This document shows, one piece after another, positions 12,539 through 23,847 of a DNA stretch of 64,000 nucleotides. A program made the translations under genes and the position numbers. Source of the DNA: Gonocerus acuteangulatus (taxonomy: Eukaryota; Arthropoda; Insecta; Hemiptera; Coreidae); the NCBI GenBank assembly GCA_946811695.1, contig OX328124.1:91009696-91073695 (forward strand). Reading direction: 5' to 3'. Position 1 is the first letter of the stretch. Each line of letters opens with the position of its first letter. The notes under the pieces were generated by a model. The model ran no database searches. It was not told where the DNA came from and was given only the letters and a program-made list of their open reading frames with translations.

Positions 12539-12647
12539 GGGCCTCCCCGTGGTCTACTGGCCGCCGCCTTGTATTCCTATGTGAGTGTTTAGGAAGGGTG
12601 GTAAGCTGTAGATAGCCCGGCGATAATAGCCTAGATGTTAGTACGCC

Positions 12648-12649
<2 letters not shown>
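12539..12649 (+). repeat. SINE with tRNA-like head and the 5S-SINE tail
   Basis: The head GGGCCTCCCCGTGGTCTACT closely matches the tRNA-like head of the minus-strand SINE ending at 52238. About 60 bp later the sequence is CTGTAGATAGCCCGGCG followed by TAATAGCC, which is the tail of the two 5S-derived SINEs at 34882-35060 and 39508-39696. The B-box part is missing or decayed. It therefore looks like a chimera or a head-swapped family member. It runs directly into a (TA)n tract. Confidence 0.6.

Positions 12650-12698
<49 letters not shown>
12650..12698. repeat. (TA)n microsatellite
   Basis: About 24 AT units directly after the SINE tail at 12649. Confidence 0.95.
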
Positions 12699-12700
<2 letters not shown>

Positions 12701-13249
12701 TATTTGTTATTATTAAGATACTCTAGCTTGGAATGTAGGTACTCAAGTTGCTCAGGGAATATAGACAATTACTCTCTCTCTGGAGTATTTTCCTTAAATA
12801 CTTCTTAAATAGACGTCACTCATTCTTCCCGTCGAATCCTTTATTGTCTAAAACATGAAAGCCTTTCCTCCTAATACTGCATTCTTTGTTAGCCTTGACG
12901 TCTTTGTCTCTTCCTTTTTTTCATGAGCCATCCTATTCCTTTCCTTTTATCTAATACCGTCTCAGTTCTTTTCAAGTGCTTTTTTCTTTGAACTGATTCA
13001 TTGGCACGGGCTTAAATGTATTTGAAAGAACAAAAGCTCAACTTCTTTTTCAACTCACTTATTCTCATTACTTTTTTATTGTGATAAGAGTTTTAAATAA
13101 TTTATTCTCCCATCTACAAGATATTTCAATAAAGATTTTTTTTTTCATTCTTGATTAATTGGTTTAATACAAACTAAATATAAATAGTTGTACGTTTAAA
13201 TCCATTATTATTTTATAAATGAATTTTCTTCCGGGGTGTTGTGTGCGCG

Positions 13250-13560
13250 TGGCACTATACTACAAATCAACACACAAAAACTTCACATTTGTGTTTATTG
13301 ATCATAATGAATATTAAAAATGTACAAATTTAGAGATAGAACAACCATAACAGTATGACGGCATAATACCGGATACGACTGTTTAAAATCATACAGCAAC
13401 GCTCCTGGTGGTGTCCATAAGAAACAAAATCCTAGGTTCGGGAGCTTCATTTAATTTGAACAAAATACAGAGTAATCTCCTACTTATAATGAACCGATTT
13501 ACTTAATTTCTACAAGACATATTTCTCGCTCTATGGAAATTATATAGGTATGTATCGAAT
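13250..13560 (+). repeat. Dispersed repeat, copy 1
   Basis: It shares with 15190-15590 the order CACAAAAACTT, ATAACAG/AATAACAACC, a TTCATTTAATTTGAA-like block, TAATGAACCGATTTA and ATATTTCTCGCTC, in the same orientation. About 1.9 kb separates the copies. No coding potential and no termini recognised. Confidence 0.55.
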
Positions 13561-15189
13561 TTCGGGTCGATACATTTATTAGGCTTTAGCAGAGCCACCA
13601 CGATTTCTCAAATGTTTTCAAGTCCTTTAACAAAATATATGATAACTCCAATATCTTTCTGCTAATAAACGATTTTTTCTGATAGTTCATATTTTCCACC
13701 TAAATTTATTAATCTTATGGTTCTTCTCACACGCGGAAATATTTTTACGTCATTGTACCACTTTTGAGGACCTGATCACTGATTTAAAAGAATCTTTCTT
13801 TCGTACTACTGCTACTATAAAAATGAACCTCGAAATCTTAAAACCCAAAAACGTAAGCCTTTTTCCGTGCGAATATGTATTTGTGTGTTCGGTAATTCCA
13901 TAGTAGCCGTAATTTAGATTTATTTAATTAATTAGCCAGCTAATTCCCTTCATTAGTAGTACATACTACTAATAATACTTCCCGAGTTGAAATAATTAAT
14001 GATGAAAATTTTGGATTTCCTGAAAAAAAAAATTGGTATATAATACTCAAACTAATTATAGAAGTGTATTCTCAAAATATGCAAAACGATCGGTTAGATT
14101 TTGTAAGTAAAAGGTTAACTTCGGACTAAATTACTCAGTAATTTAACTTTCAGTAATTTCTTCATTGCTATAACTTCACAAAATTGTTCTAGCAGTTTAG
14201 AGGTTCAATAGATACCTTAATTTCTGGAGCCGTATTAAGACGCATCACATTCATCGATGAAAATGGAGCCTATTGTCTGTAGATTTGAATGTTATAGAGT
14301 GCCCAAGAAACCGCAAGAGATTAAATTGCTCTTTCTGGTTTCCCTTGATGATTATAGTAAATGTGAATTAATACACTACCTCAGTAATCCAGTAAGGCTG
14401 TGCACAGAAAGTGTCACCTGTAAAGATAAATGCCATATAAAGGGTTAGAAAATTTCCCTTTGCCCCGTCATCTGTTTGGTGGAAGATCCCCTATAAAGTC
14501 TCATGAAAAGCTGAGGGCTCTGCAAACCGTATTACCCTTCCTCGGAGCTGCCTCATTATGAGGCTATGCATTATCTTAGCCTCAAACAGCACTCGAGTGT
14601 ATCTTCAAAGAGGGACCCGTCCTCCTTGCTAAGTGGTCCTCATACCGTTCAAAATGATTCTTTTCCTGAATATAAATAAGTTGATAAGGGGCGAGCAGCT
14701 GGCAAATAGAATTTTTTAGAAGCGGGCAACCCTTGGTAAATTATTCCTAAGTAGTCTGGGGTGTTTTCCTGTTCAGCTTGCCCTCCGCTTTGTCTTCATC
14801 AGAAGCTGCTCTGTCTGCTCCCGCTCTCGCTCCCGAGCCTTCCTATTCTACTCCTTCTTAGTATAAATATTTTAGATTTCCACAGGGAGGTAGGCCATTT
14901 CTCTAGCTTTATGCTTCTTTTCTAATTTATACGTCTCAGCGTTCGCTTTCCTCAGCTTGTTTCAAAAGAGTGGACTCTTATGAAGACATATTGTAATTCA
15001 TTTTACACCCGAAAAACTGCCGCCACGTAAGAGTTGCAGAACTAAGCACATTCCTCAAAAGGCGGAGGGCATCCTCTGCAAAAACATGAATAGTTTTGCT
15101 CTCTTATATTTTTAATAAACGGCTGACCAAATTATTATTTTTAAGTTTCCGAGTGTTATGCAGGAAAGGTACTAAAATAATTTACAAAT

Positions 15190-15620
15190 ACACAAAAACT
15201 TTATATTTCTATCTTGATGCGTAATAAAAGCCTCATAGCAAAAATTGAACAACTCACAATTATAACAACGCAGGAACCTCATACAGGGCTCCTGTTCAGC
15301 TCCCCTAGTGGTAGAAATAACAACCAATGTACGGTGTGGAGGCGTAATTTCATTTGAAGCTGATGAAGTAAATTTCCAACTTCTAATGAACCAATTTAGT
15401 TTATTTTAAAACACATCTTTCTCTTTAGATACCTACCGAGTTTCGTTACAACAGAAATTACGACCAAATGAGTTAATTACTAATTTAGCTCCGGAGTAAA
15501 TTCCCCTTTTAAATGGACCGATTTAGTTTATTTTTACATGATATCTCTCTCATTAGATTATTAGGACGTTTACCGAGTTTCATTCAAAATTTCGAAATGA
15601 AATACTGCGAGGTCCTCATG
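15190..15620 (+). repeat. Dispersed repeat, copy 2 with an internal duplication
   Basis: Related to 13250-13560. Within it the block around TAATGAACCAATTTAGTTTA followed by CATCTTTCTCTTTAGATACC and CGAGTTTCGTT repeats once more at about 15490-15590 as AATGGACCGATTTAGTTTA and CGAGTTTCATT, giving a ~120-bp tandem duplication. Confidence 0.55.
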
Positions 15621-16066
15621 CGTTAAAACACCCATACATAGATTTGATTAACTAATACAAACATTTTTCCTTAGACTCTTTATTTAACTTAGTGTTTTAG
15701 GAGTAAAATCGTCAACGAAGAAAAACTAACAAATAATAAAAAAAACTTTTTAATACGACAAAAGTCCATGTACTGCTTGATGTATTTATTGGGCATATCG
15801 AATCTACGAAAGAACTAAATATTCTGTCTTCAGATCATTTCCATACATTTTTTAGCGAAACGGGTTGAATAAAATAAACAAATATTTTTACTACAATTAT
15901 AAACATTTTTCACGTGTTATTGCGTCGTTTAATTTGCATCATTCTGAATTTAGTATCCGTAATTTCATTTTGATTTTTTTCTTATTTTTATTCCCTATTC
16001 TAATTATTTATGTGATTAAATATCATGTTTTTAGATTAACTAATTGCAAAATTGTTTTTCTTGCAG

Positions 16067-16177
16067 ATTTCGCTATGTGATGATTACAGTGTTCCCGTCG
16101 ATTTTGTTATCAAGAAACGTCCTCTAAGCATCGGTTCTGCGCCTTTTTGGGATAAGCCATCGCCTCACTCAGAAAAT
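16067..16177 (+). CDS. SHB-family adaptor, first recognised exon
   Basis: This 111-nt exon follows an acceptor with a pyrimidine tract (TTGTTTTTCTTGCAG) and ends at AAT|GTAAGT. Only one frame is open and it spans exactly 37 codons, so it starts and ends in phase 0. The peptide holds DDYSVPVDF, a YxxP motif resembling the DDYxDPFD element near the N-terminal part of SHB/SHF proteins, then a basic patch KKRP. Phosphorylated YxxP sites are known docking sites for CRK-type SH2 domains. Membership in the gene rests on phase, strand, order and this motif; the exon is short. No start codon belongs to it, so at least one exon lies upstream. Confidence 0.68.
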
Positions 16178-16509
16178 GTAAGTAAAAATTTATTTTCAAC
16201 CGAATGAATTATCATGGCTGTATTTTTTTGTTTTTGTTCTAGTCTTTCTTTAATCTATAGGCGTCATATAAAACTGTTTGGAACTAACTACTGTTGGTAT
16301 CGCTCATGTCAAGCAAACATTCGCTTGGAGGGTTCGTGTCATCACATGGTGGACCTCTTCATTAGATCTGCCGCTGAAGAAGTACTATAGAAAGACGCAA
16401 AACGTTTCGGGTATTTTAAAAAATTGAGTAGTTTAAAAACGTTAAAGTACACTTTATAGGTACTGTGCATCGAAGCAAAAGAAGAAAACATTGATTTTTT
16501 TGGGAATCA

Positions 16510-16782
16510 TCAGTCCGAATTTCAACGGAGGCATGTTACCTTCGTATGACTGCTCTTGTTGTCTGTTTGTTGGTGAACTAAGGAATATTTCGCTCGACGG
16601 CTCTCTATTTTCGTCTGACTGCCTGTATTGTCTTTTTCCTGGTCAACAGAGGAATTTATGCGTGATATATCGATGTACGTCTCTCTACCTTCATCTGACT
16701 GCTCATGTCTGTTTATTGGTAACAGAGGAATGTTTGTGTGATTTATCACTGTACGTACTCTCTACCTTCGTCTGACTGCTCA
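16510..16782 (+). repeat. ~75-bp minisatellite, left part
   Basis: Units carry CTACCTTCGTCTGACTGCTC, a short variable spacer, then TGTCTG and CAGAGGAAT. TGACTGC occurs at about 16547, 16617, 16697 and 16773. The array continues at 18155-18260 and has been split by the insertion at 16786-18151. Confidence 0.85.
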
Positions 16783-16785
16783 TTA

Positions 16786-18151
16786 GGGTGGCCCTTAGCT
16801 ATAGGAAATTTTTTTGAAAGTCAAAATTTTGCTGCTCCTACCCCCTAATTCTGTTCCAATCAAGAAAAAAACTAGCTGTGCAAAATTTCATGGCAATCGG
16901 ACAACTGCTAGGCGACCCGCAAACGGGTTGAAATTGAAACATAGTATAAGCAGCGATTAATTCCGTTAAAAAGGGATATAACGTTCTATCTCAATCATTT
17001 TCTCAAAAAAAATTCACGAAGTTACATCAAGGCTACCCCAGAAATTGTTTGAAATCATTCTCAATCATATATCTCAAAATTTAATTCTTAAAAAAAAAAT
17101 TTTATTATTAAATTGCAGGGATAACATGAAAAAATTAAAAAATATTAGGTTTTTAATACTGTACATAACTTGTACAAGACAACAATTTTTATTTGAAACA
17201 AAAATGTCTATAGAATCAAGGCATAATGTGAATAATAAAAAAAAAACAAATATTGAATATTATGTTTTTCTAAGGAAGGATTTAGTAGCAGTCGGGCATT
17301 TTCCCCGGTCCCGGCAACGATCTGCAAAACAATATGAAAAAATCGATTTTTGTGAAGGAAGAAAAATCATTTTGGTGGAGAACGTACCTCTATAGTTGAT
17401 TTTTTTTCTTCTTCCTCTTCTTCAGCATTGTCTGTTTCAACATAACTTGAGCTATATTTGCCTTAACCGCTGTTGGAACGTTGTCATCAAATAAGGATAT
17501 AAGGAAGGTCATCATCCGCGGTTTCGGGAACTAAGTACTAGAGATGATTGGAAATTTTTTTGCAGCACCCTTTCTAATTTGTGGACCAATATCCTGATAA
17601 TGTATCAGTCGATGCATGAACAGAAAGTCATGATGATGGTGCTTCAATTGGGTCTGATGATAGAAACCATGGTCGAACGTACATTCGCGCAAAAAAATAC
17701 ATGTTCTTCTTAAAGAATTTTTCTCGCTTTGAGATAACTGAAATTGATTTTGAAACAGGTACATTTTGAATGCATAAATCGCCTTTGCCATCCACCTAGC
17801 ATGACGAAACGATACTCCTTTCTTCCCTTGCAAACGAGTGCGTTTTCAGGAAGCATGAACAGACTTCATTGTTTATCTTTTTATCCAACATTAACAAGAA
17901 AACTACAAATTTAATTTCCGTTACTAGTGCTTACTTGCTTAAAAGTGATTAAAAAATAAAATAACTTAAAAAAAAACAATTATCTGAAAAAATTACTTTC
18001 GGACGAAAATTTCAATATTTCAAGGTCATTACAGGTCGCCTCGGAGTTGTTCGATTTAGCTAAAATTTTGTACAGACCATTATATTTTTATTGGAACAAG
18101 ATAGGGGGGTGGGAGGTAAACTTTTAGAAAGTTGAGAAATAAGGGCCACCC
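16786..18151. mobile_element. 1.37-kb DNA transposon remnant, TIR GGGTGGCCCTTA, TSD TTA
   Basis: The left end GGGTGGCCCTTAG and the right end TAAGGGCCACCC are inverted repeats, and TTA flanks both sides (16783-16785 and 18152-18154). Comparison with intact units of the surrounding minisatellite, which have a ~4-nt spacer between GACTGCTC and TGTCTG, gives an empty site GACTGCTC-ATTA-TGTCTG of the expected length. That supports both the boundaries and a 3-bp duplication. A transposase-like fragment lies inside on the minus strand. The superfamily is not recognised. Confidence 0.75.
17531..17833 (-). pseudogene. Transposase-like fragment inside the 16786-18151 element
   Basis: A 100-codon minus-strand ORF includes RHARWMAKAIYAFKMYLF followed by SEKNSLRRTCIFLREC. 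The HARWMAKAIY-type phrase is one I associate with anonymous transposase-derived proteins of invertebrates; I cannot name the superfamily with confidence. The fragment is far shorter than any transposase, has no plausible start context, and its surroundings are broken by stops, so it is a relic. A second ORF on the + strand (17045-17395) in the same element shows no recognisable motif. Confidence 0.45.
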
Positions 18152-18154
18152 TTA

Positions 18155-18257
18155 TGTCTGTATGTTAGTAACCGAGGAATGTTTGCGTGATTTATCGCTA
18201 TACGTACTCTCTACCATCGTCTGACTGCTCGTGGTGTCTGTTTGCTGGTCAACAGAG

Positions 18258-18260
<3 letters not shown>
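18155..18260 (+). repeat. ~75-bp minisatellite, right part
   Basis: Continuation of the array at 16510-16782 after the transposon: GAGGAATGTTTGCGTG, TACGTACTCTCTACC, GTCTGACTGCTC and TGTCTGTTTGCTGGTCAAC. It ends in a (TA)n tract. Confidence 0.8.

Positions 18261-18306
<46 letters not shown>
18261..18306. repeat. (TA)n microsatellite
   Basis: About 23 TA units at the right edge of the minisatellite. Confidence 0.95.
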
Positions 18307-18312
<6 letters not shown>

Positions 18313-19334
18313 CATACGCCCATCCTCGAATATGCTATAGACATTTAGTACATAAAACGTTATTACTCCAGGACCCCAAGATCGTATTAGTTTTTACTTC
18401 CTATAGAGATGGGGGAAAACGGGCTAAAAGTGAATTTTGCCGAAGCCCTTATTATATTTAATTTCTGCATTTTAGAAAAAAAACAAAATTGGCTTATTCC
18501 ACTGTTACTTGGTCCCCTTATACGAATCCCTTGATAAAGTCAGGAAAGTCCTCTGCCGAATGTAGTTTCCTCTTAATACAAAGTGGGATTGCGCCTGGGA
18601 TCATTGCGAAGGGTACTGATCGGGGTCTTATTGAATTATCCTCTCTCCTCGAGGAACTCCTCCAACCATACCTATCCCTTTGTAACGTCCACGAGTCCTC
18701 TCCCTCCATTCCTGGAGTTATTGGGTTAGGATGAGGGCTCATCATAGCTAAGCTCTTGCATTAAAGATCGACGGCCTTTGTGACTTATTCTTCGACATCG
18801 GAAGAATTTTAAAATTCTGAAGTTCGCCCTCGACAAATGATGGCTAATGATCCGTCACTTTCATAAAAGTTTTTTTAAGAAAGTTTTCTAAGGGGAGAAA
18901 GCGGCGAAAAGAAACAGAAAGAAATTAAAAGTCCCCGAGAGATAAAATACACAAAGACACGGCAGACTTCTTGAACTTCATTATATTATTTTTAAAGATG
19001 TATACTCCCTTCATTCCTTTTTATTTAGCAGAAAGCTTCTCTTGAATTAAAAAAGTTAGGAAAAGTTTGTTGATTTTAATTTTATAAAATGAGAATGAGA
19101 AGACTACAGACATCACGGAAATTTGACAATTAATTCGAATCCCCATGACGTACTATTGCACATTCAGATCGAAGCAATTCCGATAACCCCAAAACTCAAT
19201 AGATGAATCGCCATAGCATGAGAAGATCAGACTCACAGAAGCTGTCCCATCTTACCGTGTTTCCATATTACACTTAAATCTTGTAAAGCTTTGAATTATT
19301 ATCACTTACAACTCATTAATCACCGTTGTTCGAC

Positions 19335-19593
19335 ATGGCGTATATAGAAAACAAATTCGAAGGAGGGGGCTAAGAGAATTAGGGGAGGGGAGGTGAGAGC
19401 ATTTGGAGGGCATGGGATACTAACAATCTAGAACATGGAATAGTTAGCAATTAAAACGCTATTAAACCCCCCAAAAATATATTTTTTCTGAACTAAGTGA
19501 TCGCATTTCATTTATTTGTATGGTTTCTATGACACATTTTTACTGACTTGGGGGGGCTGCAGCCCCCTCAGCCCCACCCTTATATACGCCCAT
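19335..19593. mobile_element. MITE-like element, possible hAT
   Basis: The left end ATGGCGTATATAGA and the reverse complement of the right end, ATGGGCGTATATAAGGG, form imperfect inverted repeats. Inside the right end is the G+C-rich palindrome GGGGGGCTGCAGCCCCC. Flanks GTTCGACA and GTTCGATA are compatible with a diverged 8-bp target duplication, as hAT elements make. No ORF. Confidence 0.5.
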
Positions 19594-19933
19594 GATGTTC
19601 GATATGTTTTCGAGAAGGTTGATGTTTATTTAAAATCTGTATAATTTATTGTACATTAATTAATTTTACTCGCTTTAGTATTGCATGACAGTGAATAGTA
19701 TTTGGAGATAGCCAATCAATATTGACACTTCCTAAGCTATACTAACATTTTCTTTTTAATCTCACTGTTTTAAACCGTTCTTAGGGTAGCTCGTGACCCG
19801 CCAACGTCTTAAACCTCTCAAGTGGGAAATTCTTTAGGATGGAGAGGAAAATTACATTCACTCCCACCTTACTCAATACGAACAGACCATCAAGATCAAT
19901 GACATTGACAGGTTATTTTACTTGATTTTTTTT

Positions 19934-19992
19934 CAAATGATTTGATTTTCATTTACTATAATTATAATTATAGTGAATGAAAATCAAGTCAA
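19934..19992. repeat. Small near-perfect palindrome
   Basis: TTTGATTTTCATTTACTAT and ATAGTGAATGAAAATCAA face each other around a TTATAATTATAA core. The stem is about 25 bp. It could be a MITE relic or a hairpin; no flanking duplication is clear. Confidence 0.6.
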
Positions 19993-22217
19993 ATACATTT
20001 GCGGTCGATGGCATTAAATATCCGTAAACCGTTTAGCGTCCGAGTTCATGGGAATATCGAAACGACATGAAAAAATGTATTTTTCATTTTCAATCAATAC
20101 TGATTACTGTTGAACTGATGTCTCGAATTTATATCACTCAGTGAAAGAGGAAAGTAACCACTCTCAAAAGGTCGAATCTGCCGACTATTTTACTGTCCAA
20201 AAGCAAAGTAATGAATGAAGTTTTTTCACTCTGGAAAGTTGTGATTTTTACATTTGATACTTTGCCTTTGTCATTAAGCAATTATTTCCCATGAAAATAG
20301 GAACGGTCGGTTTTTTTTTTCGTGGTCTATGAGTTTCGAAAAGTCGACCTTTTCGCCAGCACTTCCATTTTGCGCCATAGAGTCATAATCGCATTCTTCC
20401 CTAGAGAATGCGCGCTAAAATCGTAAGTTATGCGCCAGTTTATAGGATATTGTGAGATATTGCTAACACTATCCTCGCTGGAAATCTGTGTCAAGGGCTT
20501 CCTCTACATCTAGATATGCACTAGATAGGCCATAACCGCTGATCTCTGCTGGATTGGATATACCCTCCAAATCCAGTCCTCAGTTTTATCATGGCAGCTC
20601 CATATCCCGCCAGCAATATTCCTCCTGATTTATGCATTAACAAACCGAGAGTCACCACCAGTTCTCTCCATTATAGCTTCAGCTGCTTTATTTATTGTTT
20701 AATATCTGCAAAAGAGTCCGGTTTATATGCATTTATAATATCCCTTGTTTTCTCAGTTATACAATAGCATTTAGAGGTTTCCGTTAAGCTGAAATGCCCT
20801 ATCGCAGTGTAATTCAGGCGTTGGTGGATACAGACCGTCAACACACAGCGCTATGTCTGGTCTTGTAGTTCATTAGCAAGTGTTTTGGCAGTTTCCTTTC
20901 TGTGTGATGGATTTATCTATTCTCTTGTTGAGTTGTTCGGCAGAATTGCATTTCTCCACCGAACAGATGCTGTAATACCCCAATAAGTCGCACGTAGATT
21001 AATATTTATTTTTTTGGTAAAGGAGCCTACACAAAATTAATAAACCTGCTGCACCACAGGGCAAATCCCTGAAGGTGGGGAAGCAATCCATGAACTATTA
21101 TAAATTTAACTGAATTTACCGGAAAAGGTTATATTTATCAGAGAACATCGAATATGTTGGCGTTTCACTCAAATGTTGACTCTGCAATAAACTAATAAAA
21201 GTTTTGCAAGCTTAGAGTTTTGCTTCATTCTCCTAAACGCTGAGTAATATAAATTTCAGTGATTTTTCGTTGATTTTTATTTATTTTTTAATCTTCTACT
21301 ATCTGATAAAGGAGAGATTTAAGCCTGAAAACGGAAACTAACTAAGAAATCATTAGCTAGAAAGGTAGGCCTCTTATTATTATTATTGGGGTGGGGTGTC
21401 TCGGCTTACTGGAGGAGATTTTTAAGGGGGATTATTTCCAACCAGTAAAATTATTATTTTTATATTAATTTTGGGTATTTAAAAACTTTCATACGATTCG
21501 AACAGTGTCGAGTAGTACTGCTTGCTGGGATGATATTATTAGTTTGTCTGACAATTTCATATATCTACTTGGTGACACTGACTGTTGTGTTTGGAATTAA
21601 TCCATTGGTCGAGATAATAACTGCAGTAGCCCTTATTATAATTATTATTATTATTTATTTGTTAGTGTTCCGCTTCATGTGCACCTATCATAATGAGTTT
21701 GCATATATTTACATATTAAATGTTTATCAGTTATCAATATGAATTTGGGTTACATGAATTTGTCAGAAGGTGCTCATGAGTTAAAATCTGCTATCAGTGG
21801 AATACTCATGAATCCACAGGAAGCTTCGGATACATAAAATACTGAGTTACGTTCCATTGAGGTCGTACAATCCTTTGTTGCGTAGGTGATGTAGTATTGA
21901 GCCTATGTTCAGGTGATGTCATCTCCTGCAGTCAATAAATGCTCTGAATCAAGTTTTTGTCGTAAGAATAGTTGTAAATATTTTATCTTAAGAAAGACCT
22001 GTTCCTAGTAAACGAAGAAAACGCCTACTCAAATTTTTCCTCTCAGGAAACTTTTTTTATTTAGTAGCCTTTGTCCTCCTCTTTACCTTTGTATTTTGAC
22101 CCCTGGATAACTTGTCTTAAGAGTACCCTGAATCTTGACGCCTTAGAATTTGTCGGACAAACTTCGCTCATTAAGTACAGGCTCCTATTCACCCCGTCTT
22201 CTTGCTAGAATGACGAT

Positions 22218-22708
22218 TTTTTTTTTTTTTTTTTTAGTATTTATTTATTTGAAATCTGTACAGGTTAACAGTACAATGATCAAGTATGTTGATCCAGATA
22301 TTATGTATAAGTTGACAAAACTGGCAAAAGTAAAATAAAATAAAAATAAAAAAAATACAAAATTTGGAAGAAGCCAACCATTGATTGCCAGGCACTTCCA
22401 GAGGTGTCTTAATAAATATTTTATTGATCATGAAAAGATCAGGCAAGTAAATTGTCTCGGGGCCACTGTCTCTTAAGCCGCCTGGGAGGATTGTCTGGAT
22501 GGTATTGGGAAAATAAGGATTGACCTACGGGATTAGGATGGTAAGACAATTTGGAGTGGAACGTTTGGAAACGGGTTTTAGCGAGGTCAAGGACAAATGG
22601 GATGTTGAGGTCATTGTGTAGGGTTTTGTTGGATACATAGAAAGGGGCATTTACAATTTTACGGAGGACTTTTGACTGGAATGCCTGTATTCTGTTGATG
22701 TTGGATGT
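22218..22708 (-). mobile_element. 5'-truncated Jockey-like LINE with 12-bp target duplication
   Basis: On the minus strand the element begins at 22708 and ends in a poly(A) tail (T run at 22218-22236). TAGAATGACGAT is present on both sides (22206-22217 and 22709-22720), the signature of target-primed insertion. The coding part reads SNINRIQAFQSKVLRKIVNA, then YVSNKTLHNDLNIPFV and HPDNPPRRLKRQWPRDNLL, which is the C-terminal end of Jockey-clade ORF2 proteins. The reading frame extends beyond 22708 only because it runs into target DNA. Everything upstream (endonuclease, reverse transcriptase) was lost at insertion. About 220 bp of 3' UTR follows the stop. Confidence 0.88.
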
Positions 22709-23261
22709 TAGAATGACGATGGGAGATAGGTTCCGGGTGCTTCTTGAATACAATTCAAGAAGGGATTTGGGGGGTAAATCGTGTCACTATAGTTGGGATA
22801 GTAAATGCAGTTAGACATATTAGGGTAAAACTCATCCCCAACTATCTGAAAAAATGTTATACTTTTTAGCTATTTATATATTCAATATATGTCCTTCATA
22901 TATATTTTATATTGGGAAAGGAATTATAAAGTATGATCCTATGTCTTGATTTATTGAGAGCTAAGCATCGCGTTAACGTCAGAAATGTATCCAGGAGAGG
23001 ATGTAAAATTAATTTTGGTTCACGTTAAATATTATTCAAATTTGGCATTTCATTTAAGATGAAACAACATTCTCAAAAATTTGTGAATAAAAGCTCTCAT
23101 CATTGATGCCAATAAAATATGATTCTGAATTGGAATCATGAGGCTCTACAACTCTAATCATTGTTATTGTCAAAGGATGAAAAAAAAGTTGGCGATGATG
23201 TTTGGCGTTCAATTATTTCTATCGGTTTATGCCGCATTCAGGAAAGGGCTTTAAATAACAA

Positions 23262-23844
23262 CAGTCCAGGCAACGAATACTCAAAAACAGCTATAGAGGA
23301 AAGTGCTTGGACCACAATTTTTGACTTCATAACTTAGATTGGACTATTTAGGAGGTCAACATATCAAAAGTCCTCGTCCATAGCCTTTAGCCTATGGGCG
23401 GGGAGGGGGGCTTTAGAAGGTCTCATTTTTCGGATATTCGTTTGGTAACCCTGCGTCCTAGCGACATAACCTTTCTGAATGAAAGCTGATTTTTTCTACA
23501 AGTTCTATTCAATCAACTTTCTCGAGATAACTTTTGTATTCGAGATATCCGCTCTCGAAAGTCTGTAATTTTGAGGTAAGAACACTTTTTCCGCACATTG
23601 TTTCGCTGTTTTTGAGCGGATAACTCATCAACGATGCATCTAAAAAATGAATGCCAGTTATAGGGCTGTAGAACATTACATTTCCTTCAATAATATATAT
23701 TACTTTACTATGTTCGGAATTTTAATTCAAACGTTACAACAATTTCAGTGCTCATCGTGAAATCGAAATTTGGCGAAAACTCTCGTCTAATAGTCCAGGC
23801 AACGAAGAGTTGTAGAGGGAAATGTTTGGAGCATAATTTTTGAC
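23262..23844 (+). repeat. ~520-bp tandem repeat, unit 1 and start of unit 2
   Basis: AGTCCAGGCAACGAA occurs at about 23262 and again near 23793. Shared landmarks in order are CACAATTTTTGACTT, GGTCAACATATCAAA, CGAGATATCCG, GAAAGTCTGTAATTTT, GATAACTC-TCAACGATGCATC and TATAGGGCTGTAGA. Unit 2 is interrupted by the hairpin element at 23848-25597 and continues at 25598. Confidence 0.85.
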
Positions 23845-23847
23845 TTA

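Larger units (their letters stand above)
1..16066 (+). other. 5' region / possible first intron of the SHB-like gene
   Basis: No exon could be supported here. The first recognised exon at 16067 starts with a clean acceptor in phase 0, so coding sequence must lie further upstream, either in this stretch or outside the window. What is visible is repeats: (TA)n tracts, a fold-back element, a SINE, a ~125-bp minisatellite at two sites, a large TIR element with a nested palindrome, and a pair of related dispersed repeats, all listed separately. In the remaining stretches (about 100-640, 730-2040, 2100-2830, 5100-7160, 8240-9240 and 13560-15190) I see only A+T-rich sequence with short chance ORFs. 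Confidence 0.5.

Noticed and set aside
20480..20990. Possible decayed coding sequence on the minus strand (phrases such as AAEAIMERTGGDSRFVNA)
   Set aside because: Frames are interrupted every few dozen codons and I could not match them to a family; too weak to annotate.
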